DNA from: a virus
DNA length: 40,263 nucleotides
Reading direction: 5' to 3' (one strand)
IMG/VR virus record: IMGVR_UViG_3300020421_000056
Span: 1 to 40,263 of that record
The notes under the pieces were generated by a model. That model was not told the origin of the DNA. It saw only the letters and a list, made by a program, of their open reading frames with translations, and made no database searches. Of the stretch, positions 27,501-33,904 are shown piece after piece. Position numbers and translations under genes: made by a program. Positions within the stretch are counted from its first letter, which is position 1. Each line of letters begins with the position of its first letter.

Positions 27501-29593
27501 GACTTGGTAGATATGATGGTAACTTTGCTACAAATCCATACATCTGGTTCAACTCATCACAGCAACAAGCTGTAGATGGAAGTGGTAATCCTAGTTTCAA
27601 CGCTGCCATTATTGCTGATGGTGGTAGTGCAACTGAGGGATCTGGTTCTCTAGAATTTATAGTTCTAGATGAAAATGAACTTAAGGTTAATAATAACATT
27701 ATCTGGAACGCAGGTAACGTAGCGTTCAATACTTCAAACGTAGCTTCTACGGGATCACTCAAATCTGCTGTAATGAGAGATACCAATGGCGATTTTGCCG
27801 CTGGTACTATCACCGCTGCTCTAACAGGTGCTGCATCACTCAACGTATTGAAGACGGGTGATACAATGACTGGTGCTCTAACGATCACTGGTAACAACAA
27901 TCTAACAGTTCAAGGAACTGGTGCTTTATCAGTTGGTGGTACTGGAACAATCGGTTCTAATTTCACTGTTGATGGTGGAGTTTTCTATGTTAATGCAACT
28001 GATAATGTAGTTAACGTTGGTCAAACAACCAACTCTAATAATACTACATTCAATGTTTATGATGCAACTGGTAGTTCCGAATTTGCCATTGGATCAGCAT
28101 TATCTTCACAAAGATCAATTTATCAATCAAGTGTATTCAATCAAATAGACACTGGTGAATCTGGTCTGATTCTACAACATGGTGCATCTGCTGCTGCTCA
28201 GTGGGGTATTTCAACACACAGAACAAGTAGTAGTGTTGGTGAACTTATCTTCAGAACTAGAACAGCAAACTCTAGTTCTGCTGAGAGAATGAAAATTACC
28301 AATGGTGGTAATGTTCTTCCTGGCGCTGATAGTGATCAAGATTTAGGTAGTGATTCTCTAAGATGGCAGAGTGTATACAGTGATATTACACATGCACTCA
28401 ACAGTGTAAGAATTGCAAAAGGAACTGCAAACCAAGAAGCAGATCTACATTTCAGAGGTGGTGCTGCTGGTGCTGGTGGTGGTAGAGGATTCCGTCTAGG
28501 ATCTAATATTGGTGGCGGTGCTGATATGTTTGAGATCTATGCATCTCAAACTAATGGTGGTGATGATTGGAAGAGTTTGTCAACTCCTGCTGGAGCTCCT
28601 GCACTTTCCATCAAAGGTGAAAATAATAGAATGGGTATCAATACCAATGTTACTTCTGGTACAGATACTACAGTTACACCTAATGTCAATAGAGATTACA
28701 TCTTGAATGTTCAGGGTGATATGAACCTCAACGGTCAATTCTTCCAGAACAATGCTGAGTTTGTAACTTCCAGATGGACAGAAGCTACTAACCAAACTGA
28801 TATCTATAGATTATCTAAGGTTGGTATCGGTCCTGAATCCAACGCAGTCAAACTTCCTCAGAAGGAATTGGTTGTTGGTGGAGACATTGATGTTAACAAC
28901 GGAGAATTTAAAGGAGATGGAACACTAACTGGTGGATCACAATGGTTCTCACCTGGTTACTTTGGTGTTGATAGAGCTGTTGAACTAGACCCAATGGAAA
29001 CATATGGTGCTGTTAAGTTTAGAAGAGTTAATGCTGGACAATACTACTGGTGGGTTCTAATTGTTGAGCAAACATCAGTTGGTAATTATACAGTACAATA
29101 TGGTGCAAAGATCAAAACTCCAACTGCTGGAACAACAGGTGAAATTTTAGAATTTGATTTTGCTAGTGCAGAAGCAACTGTTGGAACTCCACAACTAACA
29201 GCTGGTAAAATTTACAACCTTGCATGGTTGAGTGGTGACGGTGGATCTGGTGGAAGTCCTAGTGGAAGCATTTATGCTGATGCTACTAGTGGTGGTCTAG
29301 TTGACTATGTACAAACTAACGGTGCTCCAACTAGTGGTGGTACATACACTACATCAAGTAACAGCACTGGTAATAACATTCACATGCAGTTATTACCTGC
29401 TAAAGCATCACTATCTGCTAACGGTTTTGAACAGTGGACTGATAGTTATGGAATGTTCAAGAAATGTAAGCAGACAATTGATGAAACAGTTGTTGTTAAA
29501 AATGGAGAGTTCATTGTCTCCTTTGGTGACTTAACAATTGCACAAGGAAAAGAAGTTACTATCAATTCTGGTGGTAACTGGACAATTAAATAA
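18545..29593 (+). CDS. Giant tail fibre-like protein (3682 aa)
   Basis: This is by far the largest gene. The N-terminus carries two G-x-G-Y modules (nt 18725-18940). From about nt 19424 a right-handed beta-helix-like domain begins (Q-Q-I-G-S-D-L-N-D-G, then S-I-K-K-A-A and a V-x-G-D strand). A second beta-helix-like block with A-I-R-G-D-F and S-G-G-Y-A-S-I-T-N-S-A-T-N-F appears near nt 23848-24250. Between them lie two helical C-x-x-D modules (C912, C1078) and five tandem ~80-aa repeats. The C-terminal third has more G-S-G-Y modules and fibre repeats of the type L-D-A-D-L-L-D-G-Q-Q-G-S-Y-Y (nt 26550) and D-K-L-D-N-K-E-G (nt 27028). A degenerate late box precedes it. The role is probably host recognition or fibre structure. 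It is larger than any T4 fibre (gp34 is about 1290 residues). Confidence 0.88.
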   Translation: MSFHINSDKEKIRGVNPKLIGDNETTIRVGSGANEREVFRAELDVSSGLPRIGINRTGQRVNNIVVDSGGSGYNQPPTVVIDAPPAGGQQALASAFIFNGAVVSVAVNDPGNGYLTAPNVSFTGGNGAGASATSVLDTVDFELDINGAIRTSTSIISDTARILNLDIENFVTPDLNLRAPNLKTYMNATGTPWAANVIVPENSYRYAQGNVYQALNTGTTGTSDPIHKDGIVKNGEVNFKHIGFRVNDPNDYKFLETGEAGVYPRSITPLLGDRSDKIATTEYVLNLATNDVGGRVYVSQQIGSDLNDGRSAVNPVRSIKKAAQIAWSTPGVKETLIVSGGDYVEDNPISLPPDCSVVGDNLRLVIIRPANLGKHIFKFGDKNYVTGVTYRDKIDANGDPIGTWDFAMVFDDKQRIIIDNEVNGDFGVEFPIGHQIFGPERFRIAFQNNTGLALLQSGVQVVGLNTGARADTFNVQFNSETGANAYVSGTIDVLLSSGSLIEGDQYSYITSATTGSALSLTITSTAGANRLRFTSDPTVDIPSGTYVFLDDADNSSFSSGYYQVASIDTSNAPTYWDVLFVPVLGAPSWDSNVSETITINAATPVENTIDTVNLKSIRAEGEVVSYDEDVISELPISRIDFSLQGDPSIATGGFQQAQFGSAEDLGGIVFYTSALVGRTNTHDFKEGQEIELSGLPTTSPDLSFLNGKQRIYKVLEDADGRTRRFVIPKKFPGLSNSNFNPGEFAKVKSYSKSVTLSLLNSPNKFALSTPVERRFQDACQLIRNNRDYIAEEVVGRINDQFSKDYFSVYNIDTTANTFDIFLGPTDHVNTYVSGGTVTFNAVSYAISDFAYDNVGGVATVTTTNTAVNALSEDDTVKLADILISCEAGQKIYPSYSSPTSGNNTGTNGDEQCKQDVIHFLNALVRDLEFGSNHNVIEAAKKYIVDGKIAYIEDEIIQNVRAIEYARELATYAMCNWRIKNRTTADPLYTTQYATSTRYTDTTIINTTAGNPACADVASAIDTLSYLWVDVISNNATGTQIDAAYLIAKNADLIADQALIDTELAYPTLGLSDVHQRKCRRDIKIVLQGLVRDLVLGGNHGIVSAAEAYFSGTVLSGISEAQRPQTIYAFQRVKLYAIYAMRNWSDGNVLETTPTGSTYVPTTGAMTVVIPDPAVAPVANSDRIAFLEGAITYSCAANGGGSDASPYRTDINFGQSFLITNVASSGGNTTLSLNVGVAGANTDAHTFASALANGTKVIYGPVATTSPIPKFEDWSILQGPGAAPIGIFTPTTATYDPANGDLTFTTATAHNLTTSNSVRFQPESLTFTCDMDGDATEHKYPKDGQPAYGNNLVITGTTTNTVTVNVGASGSNVQFTPTAATYTPSSGILTLEIGAHTLDVGEGVVIADNSLTFTCTMDGNSSQKTYPRPAIDRAGGRSLPITGKTATSISVNVGVSPDNKLLTATTGTTYDPTTGDLVLQVGQHGIGVGRNIVLEDGAVTFTCAQDGDQTTHAYPRSTDPASGSSLAVTAVGTTSHSVTNAPYDPATGVVTFTLSTHGFATGDYIKIDDNALTYTCDLDGNTVNKSYPRAGFDPASNRWLEITKIDDNTFSVNIGGSSYTGAHTFVSAAANGIKRQDGTLTVNVGTSSNTTAHTFVSGLGNGVKFTPQSLHTFVSATANAVSHSPQSPHAFVRASADAVSAYSSTSSSANAICAGIESSIDTALELFEDILDGTTAPGNTTQTFGSLYDTAAIINYPSSYIFDFNNQRMAIRGDFDDFPIIEASPYTQNASVISFRGGGGALIDGAKVKQPNCPFPGLEPDGSASFPNQGKSMVAAAFTIVSFGGTGYKIINDGYVQLVSVFVIFCQDGVLAESGGYASITNSATNFGTFALRGIGYREECYEFDQATVNVVSQTPTGRTTMTIGGIGREPLEHYIVKVDGYRNADPAKEFFIDAVEGVTVGPPFSATITIDDGIGNGLTLIRESDGATISGLTALQQALTPAAASNATIKLHRPSIVNSSSHTWEFAGSGNNYLALPENGGTKVEANEQVSQDYGRVYVSGTDELGDFKVGTFARIENRTGNITFTGTVTISEVEFLKLKGGDVVVTGFDASNTLGGANTSDSKLPTQKAVKDYITNNLGPYINKPYSTNAVPRALVELTDSGKISIDQIPALRPFQVFTVATQADRLKIEGALAGDIAIQQDTSQSFILNNDLESLFLGFPVDPNLVFNLNDVYTGSPSTGRIQATEYREGVISRINITDGGSGYTVAPTVTISGGNPAAGAVAATATCTIANGEVVTVTIEENAGLFGGKGYTTQPVVTFQAPPGAGTQATGVVLIESRLYGDIVNNIKMLDTDTFDDSDAPVNTINISRVVNTSSTNVNNWVSLSSNQIAASDITSGVIETDRLATGGAASSFTFLRGDQNYAPAVQSIKGAETRYFARLYSQASTGANALIFVSNSNALIGHAVVADTAGIAANTSINGVTTVGGLTTVSINNPLSATLAAGTVIQFERGASPLTFDSSNTIGNFIDGVVIANPGSGYTDGQYFDITLDGGSGVDLRANLIISGGEVTDATVTNAGSGYTSDFQITPNPGAIGGGSNLVLLAKVSTVNKQFANVAVDIQRVSDLTISADEFGTIGVSRFRKSQFNIGQEGNGSITIKTGPDSGLDADLLDGQQGSYYLNGAFFVDSSINPDKLASGTYSIDISGRSTNTLRVDTGINNPTSNPAPSDAVQGITLATVFNSSNGLLTAFPSVDTGSANSAKHLVMTLRNGESGIDATFGGVRQLAFGNDDRLYLRGSGDGVSSYGSWYEVWNSGNQGIDSGMDADKLDNKEGEWYQDGWNIKNNEIFDTRLPTWRSSTKFRNKIEVKSYTGTDVAYRILVRQVLDISPGGDFEPGSQINIYNINKQDIGDFFIDNAQQLNDQNDSTKSYTMLIGRLASGGNLASAVFLGVAGDERNFENYEIYDSNTTQFAELGNSSGDGFLRLGRYDGNFATNPYIWFNSSQQQAVDGSGNPSFNAAIIADGGSATEGSGSLEFIVLDENELKVNNNIIWNAGNVAFNTSNVASTGSLKSAVMRDTNGDFAAGTITAALTGAASLNVLKTGDTMTGALTITGNNNLTVQGTGALSVGGTGTIGSNFTVDGGVFYVNATDNVVNVGQTTNSNNTTFNVYDATGSSEFAIGSALSSQRSIYQSSVFNQIDTGESGLILQHGASAAAQWGISTHRTSSSVGELIFRTRTANSSSAERMKITNGGNVLPGADSDQDLGSDSLRWQSVYSDITHALNSVRIAKGTANQEADLHFRGGAAGAGGGRGFRLGSNIGGGADMFEIYASQTNGGDDWKSLSTPAGAPALSIKGENNRMGINTNVTSGTDTTVTPNVNRDYILNVQGDMNLNGQFFQNNAEFVTSRWTEATNQTDIYRLSKVGIGPESNAVKLPQKELVVGGDIDVNNGEFKGDGTLTGGSQWFSPGYFGVDRAVELDPMETYGAVKFRRVNAGQYYWWVLIVEQTSVGNYTVQYGAKIKTPTAGTTGEILEFDFASAEATVGTPQLTAGKIYNLAWLSGDGGSGGSPSGSIYADATSGGLVDYVQTNGAPTSGGTYTTSSNSTGNNIHMQLLPAKASLSANGFEQWTDSYGMFKKCKQTIDETVVVKNGEFIVSFGDLTIAQGKEVTINSGGNWTIK
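21278..21980 (+). repeat. Two helical C-x-x-D / G-G-N modules in the giant fibre gene
   Basis: Two copies start at C912 (nt 21278, C-K-Q-D-V) and C1078 (nt 21776, C-R-R-D-I). Each continues with V-R-D-L-x-x-G-x-N-H, an A-A-x-x-Y helix, a spacer, and ends with a Y-A-x-x-A-M-x-N-W helix. The first bases of the window encode a third copy (C-Y-R-D-I-G) in the gp7-position protein. Confidence 0.7.
22010..23650 (+). repeat. Five tandem ~80-aa repeats plus short H-T-F-V-S repeats
   Basis: Five consecutive units begin near nt 22010, 22406, 22668, 22930 and 23159. Each has Y-x-P-x-x-G at the start, a T-F-T-C or T-Y-T-C strand followed by x-x-D/N-G, a Y-P-R or similar motif, and a V-N-V-G-x-S end. The last unit runs into several shorter A-H-T-F-V-S-x-x-A-N-G-type units that become increasingly divergent up to nt 23650. 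Copies differ at many positions, so this is an old protein-level repeat rather than a recent DNA duplication. Confidence 0.8.
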
Positions 29594-29599
29594 ATAACT

Positions 29600-29607
29600 A
29601 ATAAATA
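29600..29607 (+). promoter_or_regulatory. Late promoter before the glycine-rich adhesin pair
   Basis: AATAAATA at 29600-29607 matches the NATAAATA form and lies 25 nt before the ATG at 29633. A second AATAAATA-like stretch overlaps the upstream stop codon. Confidence 0.6.
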
Positions 29608-29632
29608 AGTAAGATACGAGAGTTTTTAGAAC

Positions 29633-30751
29633 ATGTCATCTCTTAATGTAGATAAACTGAATGTAACAACAGGAATTGAACTTCCTTCGTATACTGCAAG
29701 TAATAGACCTACTGGAACGGTGGGTCTAATGATCTTCAATTCCGATACTGGAACAGTTGAAATTTATGATGGTGCTTCATGGATTTCTACAGGTCAAGGT
29801 GGTATCGAAGCAACTGGTGGAATTGTAAGTGTTAGCGGTAATTACAAAATGCACGCTTTCACTCAACCAGGAACTTCTGCTTTCACAGTTAATTCAGTTC
29901 CCGCTGGAACAACTGCAGAAGTTTTAGTCGTTGCTGGTGGTGGCGGTGGCGGTGGTTCCTATGGCGGAGGAGGAGGCGGTGGAGGCGGTGGCGTTGTCCA
30001 TCATACTTCATATCCTATTTCCGTTGGAACTTATAACGTTGTTGTTGGTGACGGTGGTATATCAGGAGTTGGTTCGCCAGGAACTAATACTTCTAACTCT
30101 TCTGCAACTCATGGTCGTCCTGGTGGCGACAGTTACTTTGATAATATTCAAGCTATTGGTGGCGGTGGCGGAAACGAGTGTTTCTATTACTTCTCAATCT
30201 ACAAGAATGGTGGATCTGGTGGAGGTGGTGGAGATTATTGGCCAGCAACTAGAGCAGGAAACGTACCTGGTGGTAGAGCATGGACTGGAGGAAATGCTCT
30301 CCAAGGAAATAATGCAGGTGGAACATACTACGGAAACGCAGGTGGTAGCAGAGCATCGGAAGATGGTGGACATGCATCTCCTCATGAAGGTGCTGGTGGA
30401 GGTGGTGCAGGAGGTACTGCATCTGGAGGTAATTCCTCTACAGCAAGTAATGGCGGAATCGGAATTCAATTAAATCAATTCTCACCTTATGGATTCCCTT
30501 CAGGATGGTTCGCTGGTGGTGGTGGAGGTGGATACTACACTACAGGTGGAGGTTCTGCTAACAGAGCAAATAATTCTACTGGAGGTTACTACGGCGGTGG
30601 TGGTCGTGGTGGATCTACTGGTTATTCCTTATATGGAGAAGATGGTGTAAACGCTACAGGCGGTGGCGGCGGCGGTGGATCAGGTAACAATACCAACCCA
30701 CCAGCAGGTAGAGGCGGATCAGGAATTGTTATTGTACGTTATCAAATCTAA
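29633..30751 (+). CDS. Glycine-rich adhesin-like tail fibre protein 1
   Basis: The 372-aa protein has a short N-terminal domain with G-L-M-I-F-N-S-D-T-G-T-V-E-I-Y-D-G-A-S-W, a motif common at the base of phage fibres. After V-L-V-V-A-G-G-G come polyglycine tracts alternating with short variable loops rich in N, S, Y and W. It closes with G-G-S-G-I-V-I-V-R-Y. This matches the marine-phage glycine-rich domain and resembles in principle the polyglycine adhesins (gp38 type) that set host range in T-even phages. It is paralogous to the next gene, from which it is separated by 3 nt. The function as receptor-binding tip is inferred from composition and position after the giant fibre. Other frames over the GGN tracts are open but are artefacts. 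Confidence 0.82.
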   Translation: MSSLNVDKLNVTTGIELPSYTASNRPTGTVGLMIFNSDTGTVEIYDGASWISTGQGGIEATGGIVSVSGNYKMHAFTQPGTSAFTVNSVPAGTTAEVLVVAGGGGGGGSYGGGGGGGGGGVVHHTSYPISVGTYNVVVGDGGISGVGSPGTNTSNSSATHGRPGGDSYFDNIQAIGGGGGNECFYYFSIYKNGGSGGGGGDYWPATRAGNVPGGRAWTGGNALQGNNAGGTYYGNAGGSRASEDGGHASPHEGAGGGGAGGTASGGNSSTASNGGIGIQLNQFSPYGFPSGWFAGGGGGGYYTTGGGSANRANNSTGGYYGGGGRGGSTGYSLYGEDGVNATGGGGGGGSGNNTNPPAGRGGSGIVIVRYQI

Positions 30752-30754
30752 AAA

Positions 30755-32170
30755 ATGTCAAAGTTAACAGTAGGTACTCTAAGACCGTCCGAGGCATTTA
30801 CAGTTCCTCTTCAAACGACGGCAGTGAGAAATGCTACCAACCATGTTGTTGGAGCTATCATTTATAACACAGATACTGGTGCAGCTCAAGTTCTAACCGC
30901 AAACAGTGGTTGGTTAAATCTTGGTAAGGGAAAGGTGCAAGCTACTGGTGGAACTGTTACCACACCAGGTGATGGTTATAAGTATCATGCATTTACAAAT
31001 ACAGCATCCCCACAGACATTCACTGTTACCGCAGCTGGATTCCAAGCATCCATTGAACTTTTAATTGTCGCTGGTGGCGGCGGTGGAGGAGGTTCCCACG
31101 GCGGTGGCGGCGGTGGCGGCGGAGGAGGAGTCCTCTGGCAACCACAATGGTTCCCTGAGACAGGAGATTACACAGTAAAAGTTGGTGCTGGTGGGGCAGG
31201 TGGTCAGACTGGTTCTTACTACACAAATGGATATTATTACACAGGACAAGGAGATGGTAATTTCTTCCATGGTCGTAGAGGAGAAAATAGTTATGTGAAA
31301 AAAACTAATAATGACCAAATCCAATTCGTTGCCATTGGTGGCGGTGGTGGAATGGAATCATTCTACACAAATAACGAGCAAAGAACTAAAACTGGAACCA
31401 ATTATTGGGGAAAGAATGACGGTTTTGATGAAAGAGATGGTGGATCAGGTGGTGGATCAGGAGACCACTACAGTGGAGTTCAATCATGGGTAACTCATAA
31501 CACTGGTGGTAGATGCATCCAAGGAAACTTTGGTGGTTATGGATATGGTAATGGTGGTGGTAGCAGACACGCATGGGGAATCGGACCACACAACGGACCT
31601 TATAATAGAAAAAATAATGGAGATTATCCATCAGGTAACATGGGTTCTGATGGTGGATATGTTCCAGATTATGGAATGAATGGTCACGGACAAGACACTG
31701 GTCATGGACAACCACATGAAGGTGCTGGCGGTGGCGGAGCTGGAGGATTTGAATTAGGTCGTATGGGTAGTAATACTGATTATGGTCAAGTTAACTGGCC
31801 AGCATTGGTAAAACCTTGGAGTAATAGTGCGCCAGGTTCTGGTGGTCCTGGTAGATATTTTCCTGGTTTTGAAGCATGGGGAACTACACAAACCAACGGA
31901 ACTACTGGAAACAGAGGTTGGTTTGGTGGTGGTGGAGACGGTGGTCAATACTGGTACGCCACCAATGGTGACAGAGGAGAAAACTTTAAAGGTGGTGGCG
32001 GTGGAAGAGGAAACCACCAACACAATGGTTACTATGCAACCAATGGTCTTCCTAATACAGGAGGCGGCGGTGGCGGTGGATCACAAAATAATGCTGGTGG
32101 AGGAAATCAATCAGGACAACCTGCAGGTTCTGGTGGTTCTGGTATTGTTATTATCAGATATAAAGCGTAA
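30755..32170 (+). CDS. Glycine-rich adhesin-like tail fibre protein 2
   Basis: This 471-aa paralogue of the preceding protein shares the N-terminal G-A-I-I-Y-N-T-D-T-G motif, the E-L-L-I-V-A-G-G-G entry into polyglycine and the C-terminal G-G-S-G-I-V-I-I-R-Y. It is about 100 residues longer in the loop region, with extra N, H, Y and W-rich segments near residues 140-300. It ends exactly where the antisense oxygenase block ends, with no spacer, and its terminator lies inside that block. A host-range role is likely by analogy with polyglycine adhesins; which molecule it binds cannot be told. Confidence 0.82.
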   Translation: MSKLTVGTLRPSEAFTVPLQTTAVRNATNHVVGAIIYNTDTGAAQVLTANSGWLNLGKGKVQATGGTVTTPGDGYKYHAFTNTASPQTFTVTAAGFQASIELLIVAGGGGGGGSHGGGGGGGGGGVLWQPQWFPETGDYTVKVGAGGAGGQTGSYYTNGYYYTGQGDGNFFHGRRGENSYVKKTNNDQIQFVAIGGGGGMESFYTNNEQRTKTGTNYWGKNDGFDERDGGSGGGSGDHYSGVQSWVTHNTGGRCIQGNFGGYGYGNGGGSRHAWGIGPHNGPYNRKNNGDYPSGNMGSDGGYVPDYGMNGHGQDTGHGQPHEGAGGGGAGGFELGRMGSNTDYGQVNWPALVKPWSNSAPGSGGPGRYFPGFEAWGTTQTNGTTGNRGWFGGGGDGGQYWYATNGDRGENFKGGGGGRGNHQHNGYYATNGLPNTGGGGGGGSQNNAGGGNQSGQPAGSGGSGIVIIRYKA

Positions 32171-32749
32171 CTACCATGCCCAACAAACAAAGGTATCTCT
32201 CACTCCACTGAGTATTGGATTTACCCTATGTTGATATAAGAAATTAGAGGGGAAGCATACCACTTCCCCTTTTTTTAGTTTTATGGCATAATCTTCCCAG
32301 AATACTAATTCACCACCTTCGTAGTCATCGTTAAGAGCTCCAACAAAAGAGAGTGCAGGAATACCAGGATTACTACCATCAAATAAACTTTTAATGTGAT
32401 CAAAATGCATTTCCATTTTTTGATCAATGTGATAACGATTGAATCTAATTTCTGAATATGAAAAGATAAAATTAGATGTGTTGATATGGGATTCGTCTGA
32501 ATAATTTTTTTGATATCTGTTTCCAGTTTGCAAAACAAAAGAATTCAAAATTGAATCAAGAGGTTTTGAATAAGTTATATCTGGTTCTTTGGGTGCTTCT
32601 GTTGCTTCCACTGCATCTCCATATATGGATCCCCATTGATGCTTCTCCCAATGATTAGATTCTAATTCTTTTAGAACATAATCACATATAGGATCTGGTA
32701 TTGATTTTTCTACTAAGATAAAATCAAGGAGTTTGCTGGACTGCTTCAT
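32171..32749 (-). CDS. 2OG-Fe(II) oxygenase, prolyl-4-hydroxylase-like (last of five)
   Basis: The 192-aa protein has the double-stranded beta-helix signature of 2-oxoglutarate/Fe(II) dioxygenases. It shows R-Y-H near residue 107, the metal motif H115-x-D117, the strand G-G-E-L-V-F-W, the strand G-E-V-V-C-F-P-S, the distal metal ligand H174 in Y-Q-H-R-V, and R184 as the likely 2-oxoglutarate anchor. All key residues are present, so it should be active. It is the most distal gene of the minus-strand cassette; its start overlaps the preceding gene by 26 nt. Its 3' coding sequence contains, on the opposite strand, the terminator of the adhesin genes. The substrate is unknown; protein residues or small molecules are both possible. 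Confidence 0.85.
   Translation of the reverse strand: MKQSSKLLDFILVEKSIPDPICDYVLKELESNHWEKHQWGSIYGDAVEATEAPKEPDITYSKPLDSILNSFVLQTGNRYQKNYSDESHINTSNFIFSYSEIRFNRYHIDQKMEMHFDHIKSLFDGSNPGIPALSFVGALNDDYEGGELVFWEDYAIKLKKGEVVCFPSNFLYQHRVNPILSGVRDTFVCWAW
32248..32276 (+). terminator. Terminator of the fibre/adhesin unit, inside antisense coding sequence
   Basis: A perfect 8-bp stem AGGGGAAG/CTTCCCCT (32248-32255 with 32263-32270), loop CATACCA, is followed by T at 32270-32276. It works in the + direction, 78 nt after the stop codon of the second glycine-rich gene, within the coding sequence of the minus-strand oxygenase. On the minus strand there is no matching T-run. Confidence 0.88.
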
Positions 32750-33347
32750 TGAAAAATTGCTCGATGTTTAAACCTTTATCCTTAAATTCATACCACCCAG
32801 TGGCAATATATTTTGTTTGAGATGGACTTGCAATTCCATGATGTGTATGTGTCCAATATGCTGGCCAGATAACTAATCTTCCTTCTACAGCATCCGTTGC
32901 AATATCATAGTTTACAAAACGAGTTCCACCTTTATCGGTAACAGTATTCAAATAGAACATCCATGCCATAATTCTTCCTGTAGTACCATCCATACATTCA
33001 CAATGTGGAGCATGATATCCTTGTTCTGGTTCGTATTTTTGAATATTATATAACTCAGCTAACTCCCAAGTAGATACGTTATCAATCTCTGGATGTACTT
33101 CTCTATATTTTCCAATATACGTAAGAAGAGTAGAGGCAATAATTTTATCTGGTTCTGTCCAGTTATGAAAATTCATCCAAACATCAGTAGAATCTTTATA
33201 AGTTTTATCTACTTGAATATCCCAAGCATCTTTATATACCTGACCAGGATGTTTAAGGTTTGGTGGAGCACCATCAAAGAACTCCATAATTTCCTTACAC
33301 TGTTCTGGAGTAAGAGCGTTGTCGTATACTTCTATAAAATTTTTCAT
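32724..33347 (-). CDS. 2OG-Fe(II) oxygenase, prolyl-4-hydroxylase-like (fourth of five)
   Basis: The 207-aa protein has Y-N-I-Q-K-Y-E-P near residue 100, then Y-H-A-P-H-C-E with H115 and E117 as the H-x-E metal pair. These are followed by W-M-F-Y-L-N-T-V, G-G-T-R-F, G-R-L-V-I-W-P-A-Y-W-T-H-T-H-H-G (distal His 167 or 169) and K179-Y-I-A-T-G-W. A lysine stands where many family members have arginine for 2-oxoglutarate binding, which is also known in prolyl 4-hydroxylases. This pattern is recurrent in cyanophage oxygenases. It overlaps its upstream neighbour by 4 nt, so the genes are translationally coupled. Substrate unknown. Confidence 0.87.
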   Translation of the reverse strand: MKNFIEVYDNALTPEQCKEIMEFFDGAPPNLKHPGQVYKDAWDIQVDKTYKDSTDVWMNFHNWTEPDKIIASTLLTYIGKYREVHPEIDNVSTWELAELYNIQKYEPEQGYHAPHCECMDGTTGRIMAWMFYLNTVTDKGGTRFVNYDIATDAVEGRLVIWPAYWTHTHHGIASPSQTKYIATGWYEFKDKGLNIEQFFNEAVQQTP

Positions 33348-33904
33348 TTTAAATTAAAGGAAATAATTGTTCTTCTTTTATCACTCATATTTGAGGATGC
33401 TTCATGTTGAATAAAAGATGGAAATATAATAAGATCTCCTTCTTTTACCTTAGGCACATATGATTCATATTGACCTAATATACTTCTACTGTTTGATGGA
33501 TATGGACAGTAAAATGTTGTTGCTGAATGTTCTTCACTATCAAATTCTACATATAAAACTGCACTCCATCCACCAATGCCATGGTTATGAACTTGAAAAT
33601 TGTTATATTTTTCGTATGTTTGAAACCAGATAGCATTCAAGTCCCAACTTTCTTGAGTAGATGAGCAGAATGATTTCATTTCATCATCTATGCAACTTAG
33701 AATAGTATTAGCATACTCAGGTGGTTCATTCAAATTTTCAAAATAATCAGTATAGTGATTCTTATCACCATGACTACTGCTTTTTGATTTCTCCAATTTG
33801 TATTTTTTAAAATCTGGAAGGTTATCTAGGATAACCTTCTTTTTGTTTTTCCAATCTTCAATACTGAATAAGTAAAAAGGAATACTAAACTGGTTTTCAA
33901 TCAT
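33344..33904 (-). CDS. 2OG-Fe(II) oxygenase-like protein, H-x-H type (third of five)
   Basis: The 186-aa product shows V-H-N-H-G-I-G-G-W-S-A-V-L-Y-V with H106 and H108, the strand F-Y-C-P, then G-D-L-I-I-F-P-S-F-I-Q-H (distal H167) and R177/R178 before T-I-I-S-F-N. This order resembles the TIGR02466-type putative 2OG-Fe(II) oxygenases. The classical H-x-D is replaced by H-x-H in the visible motif, so the third metal ligand is unclear. The composition is rich in Lys, Ser and Asn. The start codon shares one base with the upstream stop codon and the stop overlaps the next start. Function beyond the fold is unknown. Confidence 0.78.
   Translation of the reverse strand: MIENQFSIPFYLFSIEDWKNKKKVILDNLPDFKKYKLEKSKSSSHGDKNHYTDYFENLNEPPEYANTILSCIDDEMKSFCSSTQESWDLNAIWFQTYEKYNNFQVHNHGIGGWSAVLYVEFDSEEHSATTFYCPYPSNSRSILGQYESYVPKVKEGDLIIFPSFIQHEASSNMSDKRRTIISFNLK

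Noticed and set aside
29931-30473. A 180-codon open frame overlapping the first glycine-rich gene on the + strand
   Set aside because: It arises from reading GGN repeats in another frame (strings of V, A, E, L). It has no own promoter or ribosome site, and the glycine frame has clear domain motifs at both ends.
29935-31130. Possible CRISPR-like or satellite repeats in GGTGGC-rich stretches
   Set aside because: There are no regular spacers. The pattern is explained by polyglycine coding.
31026-32023. Several minus-strand open frames of 66-109 codons in the second glycine-rich gene
   Set aside because: The complement of GGN codons gives stop-poor frames rich in T, S, H and C. There is no motif, promoter or spacing that supports them.
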